From NCBI RefSeq assembly GCF_051020765.1, contig NC_134934.1, positions 10,864,001 through 10,928,000 of the forward strand: a stretch of DNA of 64,000 bases, given 5' to 3'. Made by a program: the position numbers and the translations under genes. Shown here one piece after another: positions 22,366-34,222 of this stretch. The DNA comes from Lasioglossum baleicum. Lineage: Eukaryota; Arthropoda; Insecta; Hymenoptera; Halictidae. The notes under the pieces were generated by a model. It saw only the letters and a list, made by a program, of their open reading frames with translations, had not been told where the DNA came from and searched no databases. Numbering within the stretch: position 1 is the first letter of the stretch; the number at the start of each line of letters is the position of its first letter.

Positions 22366-23881
22366 CTGCATCATTTGCAAGAAATTAAATTATAAGGATC
22401 CCTCTGAATTGTGGATTATCATAAAAATTCTTCTAAAATTAATTTAAACTCGAAACCACCCCTAAAATTAGTTGATTTCGATCTCTTTTTAAATGTAGAT
22501 TTTTTGATGATCTATTTACGGTAGCTATGCCGATGCAGATGACGTTTTTGACGAATTGGAAACACGAAAGTGGAAAAATGGAAATTCGTAAATTTCCTCT
22601 CAGTGGATAATTCCGATCGGAAGCAATTAACCTACCAATCAACCGACCGATACTCTCGCGTGATTATTATACCATTTTTCCTCTTTATAGTGGCGCGGCT
22701 GGTTACAATTCCCACAATTACCAGGCAACAAAATAATATTAATAACACCACTCATTTCAATAGCATGAATAATATCTACTCATTACGATAACGCATCAAC
22801 GATCAATTCAAATACAGTTCTCACGAATTTGAAATTCTAAAGTCCATTAATTCGAACCGAAGAATCATTGGCAGATCTAAAAATCCAGCATCAGCGTGAT
22901 GTACCTCCTAAAACAAAATGATATATAATTCCGATGAAACATCTGAAGTTCAAACAAATGCTTCGACTGATTCTCGTATCGATTGTCTAACCGAGAATGA
23001 ACGAGGGTCAGCTGAAACATCAATGGCAAGGAGAGACTCTAACTACTAACAAAGAAGATCGAAAATGTCGATCGAAGTTGTTATCTAACAACCGCCCTCC
23101 CTCCGAAAAAAACGACCAGGTCCATTAACTACCCGAAGCAATGTTTGACTGTCACTCTTTCGAACTGGACTCTTCGTAATTCTTTCGCACGCGTCACAGC
23201 TCGCGCTCGCAAATTCGGCGAGCACCGCGAAATTATCTGCAACAATTACAGCTCGAATAAATAATCGTGGACAGCGAGGCCCGCGAGTCATCACCGAAAA
23301 GATTCGTTCGGGGATCGCGATCACGGTCGATCGGTCGCCCTTTATCGATTTCCCGGGGCCAATCGCGTCAGCAAACAGTTTGCCGGTTTTTTCCTCGCTG
23401 TTCCACGACAAAAGCCCCCTCTCCCCCAACCCGAATCCTCTCGAACGCGGGCGTTTGATGTTAATTTCGATTTCGAGGGCGGACACCGATAATTTCGTTA
23501 CGGGACACGTACTTAACGATCCGGCGCGGCGCGGCGGGAACGCGCGAATTTCGCGGCGTGCGCGCGGACCGGAGGGCATTAATTTTTGTTTTTAACGAGC
23601 CCCGCGTATTTATGCACAGGGGGAGAGAGCCTAGCCGATGCGAGTATTAGCGCAATTGATTTAATGCCGGCGCATTAATCGGGGCCATTCAGCCTCGCGT
23701 AAATTATGAATGGCAAAAGTTAATTTGCCGGCGGCGGCGACGCCGATCGCCGCACGCTTTTATCCACTTACAATGGAACCTGATCGATCCTCTGATTCTG
23801 TAATTGTGAACTGTGCTCGCCAGTTTCCCACGGCCATACTCTTCGGTTGAGGAGAATCTCGAAACGGTTAGCGAGATAGGC
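22366..23881. other. Gene-free; possible conserved regulatory block at 23500-23760
   Basis: AT-rich to about 23080, then CpG-rich. The stretch around 23580-23720 mixes GC-rich sequence with TTTATGC, TTTAATG, ATTAAT and AAATTATG, which resemble homeodomain sites. It gives no plausible exon. Enhancer function is inference only. Confidence 0.35.
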
Positions 23882-24100
23882 CGGTAGAAATACAAGGAAA
23901 GTGGTAATTATCGCGCACACTGCAACGCGCAACGCGGCGTAATGAGTAGAGCTCTCGACTACGACCGCGTGGGCCTAGCCTCGAATCCCCGACCACGTCG
24001 AAAAGGGGTTGTGTGCGATTGTTTTTCCAACGATTTCTTCACTGTAAATCCATGATATAGCGTTGATGCACCATTTACGCAGTTCGAAGTCGAATTTCCA
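23882..24100 (+). repeat. Dispersed repeat C, copy 1, with tRNA-like segment
   Basis: Matches 29686-29867 in order: CGGTAGAAATACA, GGAAAGTGG, GCGTAATGAGTAGA, GA(A/C)CGCG, TCGAAAAG, TTTTTCCA, and (C/A)CATTTACGCA. The part at about 23937-24000 resembles a degraded tRNA: GAGTAGAGCTC like a D arm, and CCTCGAATCC close to the B-box GGTTCGANTCC. A tRNA-derived SINE remnant fits. No functional tRNA fold is evident. Confidence 0.55.
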
Positions 24101-24243
24101 GTTGAATGAAATTCTGGACACCAAAATTTCAAGTAAGAATCATAAAATCTGGTTATTATTGATCTTGTGAAACACTCGGTACAATATTCAGTATTTTTCA
24201 GACGCAAAATTCTCTTGAAGATGATCCATACTTGGATCGAAAC

Positions 24244-24369
24244 GAATAATGTGTTAATGTTCTCGGCGCAACGGTTCAATCAACTATTTACGAAAAGCTA
24301 TTTACAAAAATTTGCTTTTTCGTAAATAGTTGATCGAACCGTTGCGCCGAGAACATCAACATATTATTC
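24244..24369. repeat. Near-perfect hairpin, 55-bp arms
   Basis: The left arm 24244-24298 and right arm 24314-24369 pair almost completely, including TTCTCGGCGCAACGGTTC and its complement, around a 15-base loop. A related GATCGAACCTGTGCGCCGAT recurs at about 24460, so the arm sequence is itself repeated. It is a foldback element or long hairpin RNA source. It is much longer than an animal pre-miRNA. Confidence 0.85.
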
Positions 24370-27136
24370 ATTTAACAATCACACAATCGATAATTCAAAC
24401 AATATTTGGATCGAAACGTTGAGAAAAATCGCAAAATTGCTTTGTTTTGATTTCCGGATCGAACCTGTGCGCCGATAGCATAGACTAATTTCTAAGAATC
24501 ATAAAATGTTAGAATTTCGAAGATATATTTGGAATGATCAATTTCGAATAAAATTTTCACAGTCCGCTTCGCGAATTTCCAAATGTTCTGACTAAAGGTT
24601 CGAAGACATATTTCTTTTCGATTCGTGCAATTCAGAGTTGAAGTGGAATTCCGACAATTCCGTGAGGTATTGTGCAAGAATCGAATTCGAGATTCGAGAT
24701 ATTTCTGAATTTGGAGATTCGAATAGCCAATGGTTAGGCCCACTTTAGTCAATAATTCGGCTAGAATCGAAAGTGCCGATGAAATGACTCAATTCCTGCC
24801 AGGACACTTTTCTCGCGAGGCAAGGCATCATTCAACCAAGAAGCGCATTCTCTATAGTCGCAGAAACTGTCGTGCCTGATCACAGAACTTAATTTGCCAG
24901 TGCGGAAAGAGTTAATCGTGTTCAATCGCATGAAATGTGGAGAGTTCATCAAATTCGGCAACTCCCTCGCGACTTAAAACGCGGAGCAACCCCGATTTCC
25001 GCGGATTAAACGCGGCGATCGCGCGAGGATTTATAATCGGACCTGCTCGCGGAACGATGATTCATTCGTTTCCTGTCCCCGTGAACAGCAACGAATTATG
25101 GGACTCGACACCTCGAGCTATTGCATCGTGCCTTTCAACGGAACAGTTTAAGACCGAGCGATGCGATGAGACGCGATGGCGCTGCGCTTATATCATCATT
25201 CGCGAAGAGAGCGAGTTAGCGTATCAGAGAACTAGTTGGCCAGCGTCTGGGGTAATCTTGACTGACGCGCAGAACGAATGCACTGCACCGCGCCAGTGCA
25301 CTGCGGTGTATGCATTCGAGTTCCGCGGTAGATGGCAGAGGTATAGTTTCGAGGCAGAGGTTTCGCGCCATTCAAATGACCCGTTTCCGGGGGATTGTTG
25401 CTCGGCAAACAACTCCTTTCGACCGTTTTTGCAATTATGCTCGTACGCGTTTCACCTTTGACCCACGGCCACTGACATCCATCCGCTGCAACAACCATGC
25501 TTTCGCTCCTTGAAGAATGTTTAATCGTTTCACTGCAGGCATTCGTGCGTAACGAATGTGACCGAACCTGTACTCTGTCATAATTTAGACCTCTGTAATT
25601 CTTTGCATTGCTCATGAAATAATAATATAATTAGCGGACCTTATAAAACACTGTGCTCGTAGACCGGTCTAGTTAATGAATAATGTAGTCACGTCTAGTG
25701 CGCTGTAATCCGCTGCCACCTGTTAGCAAGCTTAAAAATTCCCTCTACAGAAAAACTGACAGGCTAAAGGCAAGAAAAGTGTCAGGAGCACGTTCAACAT
25801 CGTCAGCACGCTATTTTTGCCTCTATATTAACAACTAGCCAAGTCAGAGCTAGGTGACAAAAATATTTATCCAACGAGTTAATCAACATCCTATTTCACA
25901 AATTTCTACATCATTTCACCTACTAGTTTTTCTTATGAATGCATAAATCATCGACGAATTATCCTTCAAGGCCACGTCTTATTCGACAGTTTTGTTAGTA
26001 AATTATTTTAATATACAATATGCTACGTGGAAACTTCTTCAAGCATCAACACAAGACTTTGTAGTTCACTGATAAATAATTATAATCTTTGAGCTCGCAC
26101 ACTGCAACAGAGTATAATCAACTACGCTCTTCAAGAAAATCGAAAGGATTCTCTAAAAAGAAAGACAGAAGGGAAAAATCTTGGCCCATTAGCAGTCGAG
26201 GTAATCACAAGCGTACACCGACCGCGGAAGCGTTCAATCACAGAGCTAATAAACAAACAGCAGAACTTCGTAGCTCACAATTGATGCGCGATAAGCTCGT
26301 TGTAAAAAGAAGTGTCTACTTCCTTTCAGGAAGTTCTCCGCTTAATCTCGCAGCTCCTCGTTCGCGCAACGTGGCCGCGTCGAGTTTAATTTATAATCTC
26401 ATTACGGGCCGGTCCAATTTTGTTCTCTCGCAGCTCCCGAGGCGCGGCCCCGCGTTGCGTAGATCGCGAAGATAGCTTCCGGCTTCTTTAATCACGGCCA
26501 GATAAACTTCTCTTTTCATCCGGTCGAAAACAGAAGAGGTCCCTTTAAAACCGTGCGAGCAACCGTTGCAGCAACTCTTCTTCTCGCGTAGAGGCTTCGG
26601 AGAGAAGAAGTCTCTCTCTCTCTCTACCCTCGTAGCGTTGCCGTCGCGAAAACTTTGAACGTGCCGCCTTGAAAAGTTTCTGAAACTATCAAATCATCGG
26701 ATATCACGGCCCGCTTATCTACCGGGGAATCGAGCCTCGCAGAAATCTACCTGTTACCTTCAGCCTCGTGTCGTAGTTCTTTGGACGTTAGGATATCTTG
26801 GACCTCGACGTCCGCGCGACTTAATTAAATATTCCTCGTTTCGAGGCCGTACACTTTTACCTTATTAACCGAAAGGTTCTCCGTCTTCTTCGTCTTCTTC
26901 TTTCTGTTACTTTTTGTTTTTTTTTGCTCGTTCTTTCACCTCGGTGTCTCAGTCTGTCGGGTGAAATGTTTGAATATTCTACGCGGAGCGTAAGAAATGC
27001 TCCATTAACACTTTGGTCGGTACCATTTTTTTCAATGGAACCTGTACATTAATTTTTATCGCGATCTATGAAGTAAATTGATACACTCTCTGTCCCATAA
27101 TATTGGAAGCAAGTGAATATTCAAACGGGAATTGTT
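24370..27136. other. Gene-free interval
   Basis: AT-rich at first, with many AATTTCGAA-like words (24480-24730). A CpG-rich block lies at 25000-25460 with a small hairpin at 25272-25323, and another at 26330-26480. (TC)n lies at about 26611-26622. TTAACACTTTGGTCGG at about 27005 resembles a TTAA-element end without a partner. Confidence 0.4.
25272..25323 (+). repeat. Short hairpin, 16-bp stem with one bulge
   Basis: GAACGAATGCACTGCACCGC pairs with GCGGTGTATGCATTCGAGTTC around an 11-base loop that repeats AGTGCACT. The size is near the lower limit of a pre-miRNA. No known miRNA sequence is recognised. Confidence 0.5.
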
Positions 27137-27180
27137 GCCTGATCTTCGATCCCGAGACTCGGAACCAGTAACTCCGTACT
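27137..27180 (-). repeat. 44-bp dispersed repeat, copy 2 (reverse of 11.3 kb)
   Basis: Reverse complement of 11303-11349 at about 41 of 44 positions. Nearby CTCTCTGTCCCATAATA (about 27086) and CTACGGGACAGAGGG (about 27240) face each other, so this piece may lie inside a roughly 170-bp inverted-end element. Confidence 0.6.
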
Positions 27181-27305
27181 GCGGACATTATTGTGGGACA
27201 TTATTATGAGACAAATTAAATTCATCAACTGCTACTATTGCTACGGGACAGAGGGAGCAGGATCTATGAGATGTTAAAAGGTTACGAAAGTAATTGCTAG
27301 AATTA

Positions 27306-27340
27306 GACCGCGGATCTTTATGGAAAATAAAAATTGTCCA
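27306..27340 (+). mobile_element. GACTGCGGAT-family single left end
   Basis: GACCGCGGATCTTTATGGAA plus AATAAAAATTGTCC follows TA at 27304-27305. No right end recognised. Confidence 0.65.
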
Positions 27341-28180
27341 AGTCACAATTGTAGGGACCAGCAGCTAAGTATATTTTTTTCTTATGTTAATTTTATTTAC
27401 GTCGACAATAATGTATAATAATTGTGGAATTTGAAGTTTGATCGCTCGTACGATGCTGTTCCCCTATAGTAGAGCTTCTTAGGACGTTGATTTTCACAGT
27501 TGAACGAAATGATACAGTAAAATGATTCCCAGTAAAAATATTCTATAAAAATCGAAGAAAAACATCCCAATAAAATATCCGAATAACAGAAGACCGAGAT
27601 AAGAAAGAAACGTGATGCTTCGGAAGAGAAGCAGTTCCACGGAATGTGTCAAATGCAAGAAACATTGAAACGTGTATTCTCCCCGCTTACGGTTTTCGTC
27701 TTCCAGAAAAATCTTGCCGCATTGAGCGATACTGCACATTATTCTCCGTCACTCGCGCATCGAATTACCAGCCATAACCGCACGTTGGAAATTGACGAAG
27801 CCTGTCTCTCCGCAGTTTCCACGAACATAAACGCTCCACGCAGTGTCGCAATCGTTCATGGCGCACTTCGTCTAGAAATTGGCCGTGTTTCGTCAAACTT
27901 TCGAACGAAGAAGACCGCGCTCGTTCCATTTACACGTTGTCTACATTCTTTTATCGCCGGTGTCGATGCACGAATGCAATTCCACGCGACGCGATACGAC
28001 GAGAACAACGAATGGAAGAAGTTATATGAAGAAAGTTAAGGTGAACGAAGAGAGAGGGAGAAAGAGAGTGGTTGGAAGCTGTTATTCCGTCGCGTGGTTG
28101 GGCCGTATTCGATTCCTTGTGCAATAAACAAACGCGACCGAGGCGGAACCCAGAAGCAGCTCGCGTTTATTCGTCGGAGT

Positions 28181-28215
28181 TTGCAGCAGCGGTGCAGCAG
28201 CGGTGCAGCAGCTCT
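28181..28215 (+). repeat. GCAGCAGCGGT repeat
   Basis: Three units of about 12 bp, (G)GTGCAGCAGC. Confidence 0.75.
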
Positions 28216-28578
28216 GACGCAGCTCCGCGGTGCATCGAAAACGGTTCAGCAGCGGCGCGGCGCGCAGCGCGACGATTAATATGATAAAACGGGGCCGGCC
28301 CCGGCGACCCGCGATACGTGGACGTTAATTGTTCGTTTCGGAGTGCCGGATGTGATTACGTTGATTATAAAACACGGTGTAATTTCGGACCCCTCCCTTC
28401 CCCGTAATTACCCGGCCTTTATATTCTGATCTGGGAACAACAAAGCGTCACGACGCGGAATTTACCCCGTAATTGCGTATTCCGCGACCGGTAATCGCTC
28501 GTTCGCATTTTCTTTACAGCCCGACGAGGAATTAGTAGAAACCGATAATACCCGGACCGTGAATCCTTTATAGCTCGT

Positions 28579-28592
28579 CCCCCCCCCCCCCC
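28579..28592 (+). repeat. Homopolymer C tract, 14 bp
   Basis: Fourteen consecutive C. Frames crossing it are unreliable. Confidence 0.9.
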
Positions 28593-29685
28593 ACCGCGCC
28601 GAACGATTGCGGGGGCGTTATACTTCGGCGAGTACAGTAGATTAAAACCCGGAGAAGCTCGTTCTTCTTCGTTTCTGTCTTGGCGCAAAATATCACTTTT
28701 GAATCGTTTCGAAGGAAAAGGCGATGGGATCGGACTTATTTTTCCGAATTTAATGCGTAACATTAAATGCTGTAACGTGCCATTAAAAAAATCGATATTG
28801 TTGTAAAATATGTTAGAGCTAGCAATAATGCGATTTAATGGATTTATTACTCCATATGAGGATTTGGATTTCATTGTTTGAAATCCTGCTCTCGTTCTCA
28901 AAACACGTTCAGGTACGTAGAAATTGATTTGCCTGAGGAGTGCGGGACAATCTATATTATTATTAATCAATCTGTTAATCAAATCAATCAAATATGTTAA
29001 TCCCAGAACGTCTTGACGATCCAAGCGCTCTGCGTGTACCAGGAGAGTAAGAATCTGAAAAATTGATGGGGAGTCGAGGTATCGATGGGGGAAACGAACG
29101 AAATTCGCGGTGATTAGCGCAGGAGAGGGTGTCAACGTGCACGCAACGTGCGAACGTGCTAATTGGAGTACTCGTCGGAACAATCAGCGGTCAAAGACAG
29201 AACGACACGGAATCGGGGCCCGTGAAACTGCCGTGTCTACTTAGGGCCGGGGCTCGTGTCGGAGTCTGGATTCGCGTAATTAGCGTGCCCGGTGGTAATG
29301 AAGCCTCCATTATAGGCCGAAGCCGTCAGTTAATTAGGTTGCACATTGATTTATTGCGATCGTGACGTGTCCGTTCGTTAGAGACGCGTGGACGCGTCTC
29401 TCCTGTGGGTTGCTGCTGGTGCCTGCCTCCTGTTCCGCCTTCGGGTGTTCCGTTGAAAACACAAAAGAGTCATTTGTCTTGTAATTGAATGGCAACGGGG
29501 TCGTGCTCTTTGACGCCCGGCACGAATCGCCCCTGGATCGGCGAACGGGAACGGCTGAACGAGAGGAGAACTAGATGGATAGAGAAATAGCCCCGGAACA
29601 GACCTGGAAACCGATGTCCTAATTGGTTTTGATGTTTCGCACGGCTTCTGAATTGATTTCTGGGATAGAGAGGATCGGATCGAAG

Positions 29686-29867
29686 CGGTAGAAATACACC
29701 GGAAAGTGGCAATTAACGAGAGCGCGCCTGCTCGTGGCGTAATGAGTAGAACTGTGTTGCCTATGACCGCGCGGTCACATCGAAAAGTTCTTTTTCCAGC
29801 AATTTGTTCGCAGCGAATCCGCCCTTTCTCGCTGATGAACCACTTACGCAATTGGAATTCGAATCCG
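29686..29867 (+). repeat. Dispersed repeat C, copy 2
   Basis: Aligns in order with 23882-24100 but is shorter. It lacks the CCTCGAATCCCC B-box-like stretch between GACCGCG and TCGAAAAG. The sequence to either side is AATTCGAA-rich in both copies, so the true repeat may be longer. Confidence 0.55.
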
Positions 29868-30124
29868 AACTGTACGCGAAAATTCGGAGCGGCGATTTTT
29901 TTTTCAAATAGGGATGTAATCGATTTCGAATGTGAACTTGAAGTTTCTAATTCAATGATATTCTGCATGTTTAAATTCAAGAATGGGAAGTCAGAGTGGC
30001 TCGAATTGAAAGATCCTAGCGTGTTCGAACAGAACTGAAAGTCTTGCAATTCAGATTTCGAGTGAAATTCGAATAATTTCGAATACGAAATGACTCTGAA
30101 TTTTAAAATTTATATGGAAGGTGG

Positions 30125-30423
30125 TTAACCTCTTGGCTACCACGGACGGACGAGATATCTCGCGCCCCGGTACTTTCCGATAAACGCTTTTGGCGAGATA
30201 TCTCGCCACCTAGCACCAGTGATTTGGCATTATAGACAAAATATTTTCTGCTCCATTCGGTCATTTTACCTGAGATAAAGATTCCATTAATTTCTTCCTT
30301 TTACAAATCAGAATATAGTTACGTATAAAATATATTTGTCTATAGTGTGAAAATATCTCGTCAGAAGAGCGTTTATCAGTATCGGGGCGCGAGATATCTC
30401 GCCCGCGGTAGTCAAGGAGTTAA
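30125..30423. mobile_element. TTAA-flanked MITE (piggyBac-type)
   Basis: TTAA at 30125-30128 and 30420-30423 bounds 291 bp. The left end CCTCTTGGCTACCACGG is mirrored by CCGCGGTAGTCAAGGAG at the right, and the inverted similarity runs about 75 bp inward. The arms carry the palindrome GAGATATCTC three times (about 30152, 30195, 30390). TTAA duplication with CCYT ends is the hallmark of piggyBac-derived elements. There is no transposase. A related snippet, GTGAAAATATCTTGTCAGA, is at about 43741. Confidence 0.85.
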
Positions 30424-30654
30424 ACGAAAGTTAAAGTGCCAGGTTAAATCGAACTCGGTCGGAATGTCGGACCGCGCGTCCGAAATTCGACCAGCGAGGA
30501 ATAGTAATTGGTTTCTCGTGAAAAAAATTGATCGTGTCACGGGTATTATCGGAAGTACACTGCGCTTGACAAAGCACCGCCGATATATCAATGGGGCGCG
30601 CGAATGGCGGACGTGAGAAATCTTCGGCAAATTGGTCAAGCACAACGATGCCAG

Positions 30655-30720
30655 AAAGAGAGAGAGAGAGAGAAGAAAAAGAGGAAGAGAGAGAAAGGGA
30701 GAGAGAGAAAGAGAGGAAAC
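30655..30720 (+). repeat. GA-rich microsatellite
   Basis: Imperfect (GA)n with AAGAAAAAGAGG interruptions. Confidence 0.85.
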
Positions 30721-30925
30721 GTCATTCGTTTTCGTTCGCGAACGGACCGCCTCGAATTTACTTACTCACCGAGCGATAAATCATTTCGCGCGGTCTCTCT
30801 AAATTACGGCTAAGCATCGCGCACGTTTATACCGTTATTTATTTGGTGAAAATTTATGAACACATACATTACGAAAATTGATATTTTGAGCAAATGGTGG
30901 ACAGGGCAACAGGGGGAAAGGTGGG

Positions 30926-30949
30926 CGGAGGAGGAGGAGGAGGAGGAGA
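30926..30949 (+). repeat. (GGA)n microsatellite
   Basis: About eight GGA/GAG units. Confidence 0.9.
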
Positions 30950-31582
30950 GGTTTGTGTGACGATCGTGCGCGCATTCAGCGAGAAACCGAGACGAATGAA
31001 ATCAATTCCCGGGTCCATTCAGCGTGACGTCAATTCAGAAGAACCACGGAGTCAGCTCCTGATCGCTGCGATGCGCTTTCACAGCAATTTATCGAGCTTT
31101 CGATCGTAATTATCTTCAAATCGCTCATATCCTTCGATGTAATTACCAAACGCTGTTATTCCTTCGCGATCGAGGACGAGATAGATCCCCTGCTTTCTTG
31201 TTCAGCCTTCGACAAGCGTTTTCATTCATCGAGTCGCCTTCGCGGTGGCCTCGTTTCGATTCAGCGTTAACAAAATCATTTTTAGTCGCACCGATCGCTT
31301 TCAACTTTTCGGGGGAGGCTACGAGCATTCTCGTACGAGTACTCATAATCATTCTGAATGCCGTTATTATTGTACACTCATGATGGTAACCATGCTGCTG
31401 CTGAATCAGCGGCTATAGTACAACTTCAAATCAATTATCGTTATCGATAACAACCGCTGGGACTTATCTTCGTCAAGCTCAACCTATCTGATACAAATTA
31501 GTATGTAGCTACGTGCTCTTACAATTTATGGATACAGTTTTCAATTTTCACTTGAATTCTTAACATTTTCTTATACAACATA

Positions 31583-31988
31583 CAGTGAGCCACGAAAGTA
31601 TTCGAACACCCTTTAAAACAGAATAATTCTTTCATAATTGTACCAAACGACCTGATTTTTTATAATCAATTAGAATCATTGGTTTACGAAATGATATGCA
31701 AAAAAGATTTTCCAAAAATTATAATTTACAAGGTTACATGCAAAAATGAAAAGGCATATTTTCTAATGAAAATTAAATTTTCATTAAGGGCAAAAATAAA
31801 ACAGTTTTAAAAATGTCTTTTTTATTCTTGCATGAAACCTTGTAAATTACAATTTCTAGAAAATCTTTTTTGCATATCATATCATAAACCAATGCTTCTA
31901 ATTGACTATAAAAAATCAGGTCGTTTGGTACGATTATAAAAAAGTAACTCTGTATTAAAGGGCGTTCGAATACTTTCGTGGTTCACTG
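31583..31988. mobile_element. Foldback MITE with about 185-bp arms, TA target
   Basis: 406 bp between TA (31581-31582) and TA (31989-31990). The left end CAGTGAGCCACGAAAGTATT is mirrored by AATACTTTCGTGGTTCACTG at the right. The arms pair over almost the whole length, including ACCAAACGACCTGATTTTTT and ATATGCAAAAAAGATTTTC. The interior is tiny and non-coding. It is a Tc1/mariner-type non-autonomous foldback. A single arm is at 47.3 kb. Confidence 0.92.
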
Positions 31989-33417
31989 TACATAGCTGGA
32001 AAGGCATTTGCAGTAACAATTAACTTCTTGTCGGCCACGCACGACTAAATAAATTCAAGGAATGATTTTCAGCATCTTGAAGATAAACGAGAGGTGATTG
32101 GACCATTTCGACGGTCGGTCTCCGGTCATTGTTGAAGCAGCAGGCACCCGGGAACGTCGTCGAGCGTGTTGCGTACGCAGTAATCTATTAACTGAAAGTA
32201 GCCGGAACAGAGAAATTAACGGGGTTCCTCCAGCTGCACCGGACAATGGCTAGATTGTCCAACGTCGGGCGCGTATGAAAAACAACTGGCGTGCTAAATC
32301 CGATGTTAAATTGAAACCCGTCGATTCGGAGCGTTTATCCCGCGGAACGAAGTGTCCGCTCGTTTCGGCCACGCGAAACGAGGATTACTTGGGGCCGAAT
32401 CGTGAATTATTTTAACTGCGTGCGACACCGGGCGCCGGGATCGTGCCCGCTTCTATTATGGGATTTCTTTTTTCCAGCCCGATGTTGTTATCGATTGGGA
32501 AAAGTCAAGAGAGGGAGAGAGAGAGAGCGACAGGGAGAGGGAGAGAGTGGACCGGATAAAGCGGGACCGTGTAAAATTTCGTTGCGAATCCGTTTCATGT
32601 TCCGCGCTCCAACGGAACGATTAATTCCGTGCCCGGGATCAAAAGGATCAGCGATCCCGCTGGCAGAGCGATCCGCAAACACGTTTTTCTTTGTAATCTC
32701 CCTCCGAGAGCCCCCGAAACGACCGTCGAAATTATAAATGAGCTACCGGCCTAAAACCCTTTACGAGCCACGTCGCGTTATAAGAGACGGTTTTAATTAC
32801 AATCCGGAATCGAAGTTAGTTCCGGGGTGAGGGGAGCGGAGGGAGGGGGTAGTTCTTGCAACGGAGTATTTCATATCCGGTCACGTTTAACGACCCGACC
32901 ACCCTCCCGCGAGCTTTAATAGTCCGTAATCGCGGCCCGGCTGCAATTGCTTCGGCCCCGGCAGGACCCTTTTCGAAAAATTTCCCACACCTCTCACCCC
33001 CCGCACCTTCACCGCGGAACTTAATTGTCCGGAAATATCGCCGGGTGTACCTGGTGCAACAGCAAGTAGAATATTGTGACATGATTTCAATGTTTTCATT
33101 GCTCTCGTTGCACTTGCTCTTTCTTTTTCTGCTTTTCGTTTCGCTGTTATTGGTATCGAGCTTTTGTTTTGCTCAGTTGCTGGTTATTTAATTTAGTTAC
33201 ATTTTTCATTCTTATTATTAGACTTTTCTTGTTCCTCGCGAGGTCAAATCTATTGGGTTAGGTCGTGGGGCAAGGGTTCGGTTCGCGAGTAAAATATTTG
33301 GCAGCGTTTCCTCTCTGTTTCAAATTTGATAGCGGCCGCGTCGTCAGAACGGGATTCAAAGCGGCAGTTCGAGGAAACTGTAATTACGCGATTAAATTGC
33401 TCGCGGATTACCAGTCC

Positions 33418-33419
<2 letters not shown>

Positions 33420-33465
<46 letters not shown>
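33420..33465 (+). repeat. (TC)n microsatellite
   Basis: About 22 uninterrupted TC units. Confidence 0.95.
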
Positions 33466-33468
<3 letters not shown>

Positions 33469-33678
33469 CACCCGCGTGCAGAAGGGGTGGTTTCTACCCG
33501 GTTTCTCGCCTCCGGTTGATTTATAACCGGTCGCGGGCTTTAATTTACTCGGAAAAATTCACTTCCGGAGGCGGCTGAATCGAGGTTCGCGTGCAAACAG
33601 ATCTGTTGCGCTTATCAAGTCTCAATTAACGTAATTTTCGCGCAAACACTGCGAACACTGTGGACCTTCTGACCATCC

Positions 33679-33710
<32 letters not shown>

Positions 33711-34197
33711 TGGATAGGGAGTAGAACATAAACACACAAATTAAATATACTTAGCAGAATAATCATTAATGCGATGCAAATATAATTAACATAATTCATA
33801 CAAAAGATAGATACTTCCTCTGCCATTACGTGTATCATTTTCTCGTTTTCTGAAACAGCGAAACGGTCGAAGCCAAGCAGATCCAAGCTTCTGGACGATC
33901 TTCCTCGAGGAAGTTTCCGGGGGGTCTAAAAGAGAGGGGCTGAGAAAGGAGGAGAGGGAGAGGGAGGCAGGTTGAAAATTTTATCGGGATTTATTAGCCA
34001 CGGGAAATCGACTGGGGCCTCGGTAATGACCGAGGCATTACTAATGGGCCGCTAGTGGAGGGAGGGGTGCAAAAAAGGGCGGAACTGGCTGCCGACGTAA
34101 CAACGCTGACGCAAAAGCGAACAAAATGCCGTCAGGTGTTGCACCCATAAATCACGTCATGTACGTACCACCTTCCCTCGGTCTTCGTCGTGACGCG

Positions 34198-34222
34198 TTG
34201 CGATGCGATGCGATGCGATGCA
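34198..34222 (+). repeat. 5-bp repeat (GCGAT)n
   Basis: About four to five units of GCGAT. Confidence 0.85.

Larger units (their letters stand above)
27341..29685. other. Gene-free interval
   Basis: Holds a GTGCAGCAGCG repeat at 28181-28215 and a 14-C run. The longest open frame of the window (reverse, 28419-29183) starts at TTG and crosses the C run; it is not accepted as a gene. A GC block at 28260-28420 with GATTAATATG, TTAATTG and CGTAATTACC could be regulatory. Confidence 0.4.
30424..31582. other. Gene-free interval
   Basis: Contains GA-rich tracts at 30655-30720 and a GGA repeat at 30926-30949. CpG-rich parts give no plausible exon. Confidence 0.45.

Noticed and set aside
24937..25461. 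174-codon frame, forward strand
   Set aside because: Starts at GTG, lies in CpG-rich non-coding sequence, and runs across the hairpin at 25272-25323.
28419..29183. Longest open frame in the window (254 codons, reverse strand)
   Set aside because: It starts at TTG with the first ATG about 100 codons in, crosses a 14-base homopolymer that yields poly-glycine, and shows no domain or splice framing.
29378..30049. 223-codon frame, reverse strand
   Set aside because: Overlaps dispersed repeat C and has low-complexity Arg/Ser composition with no known domain.
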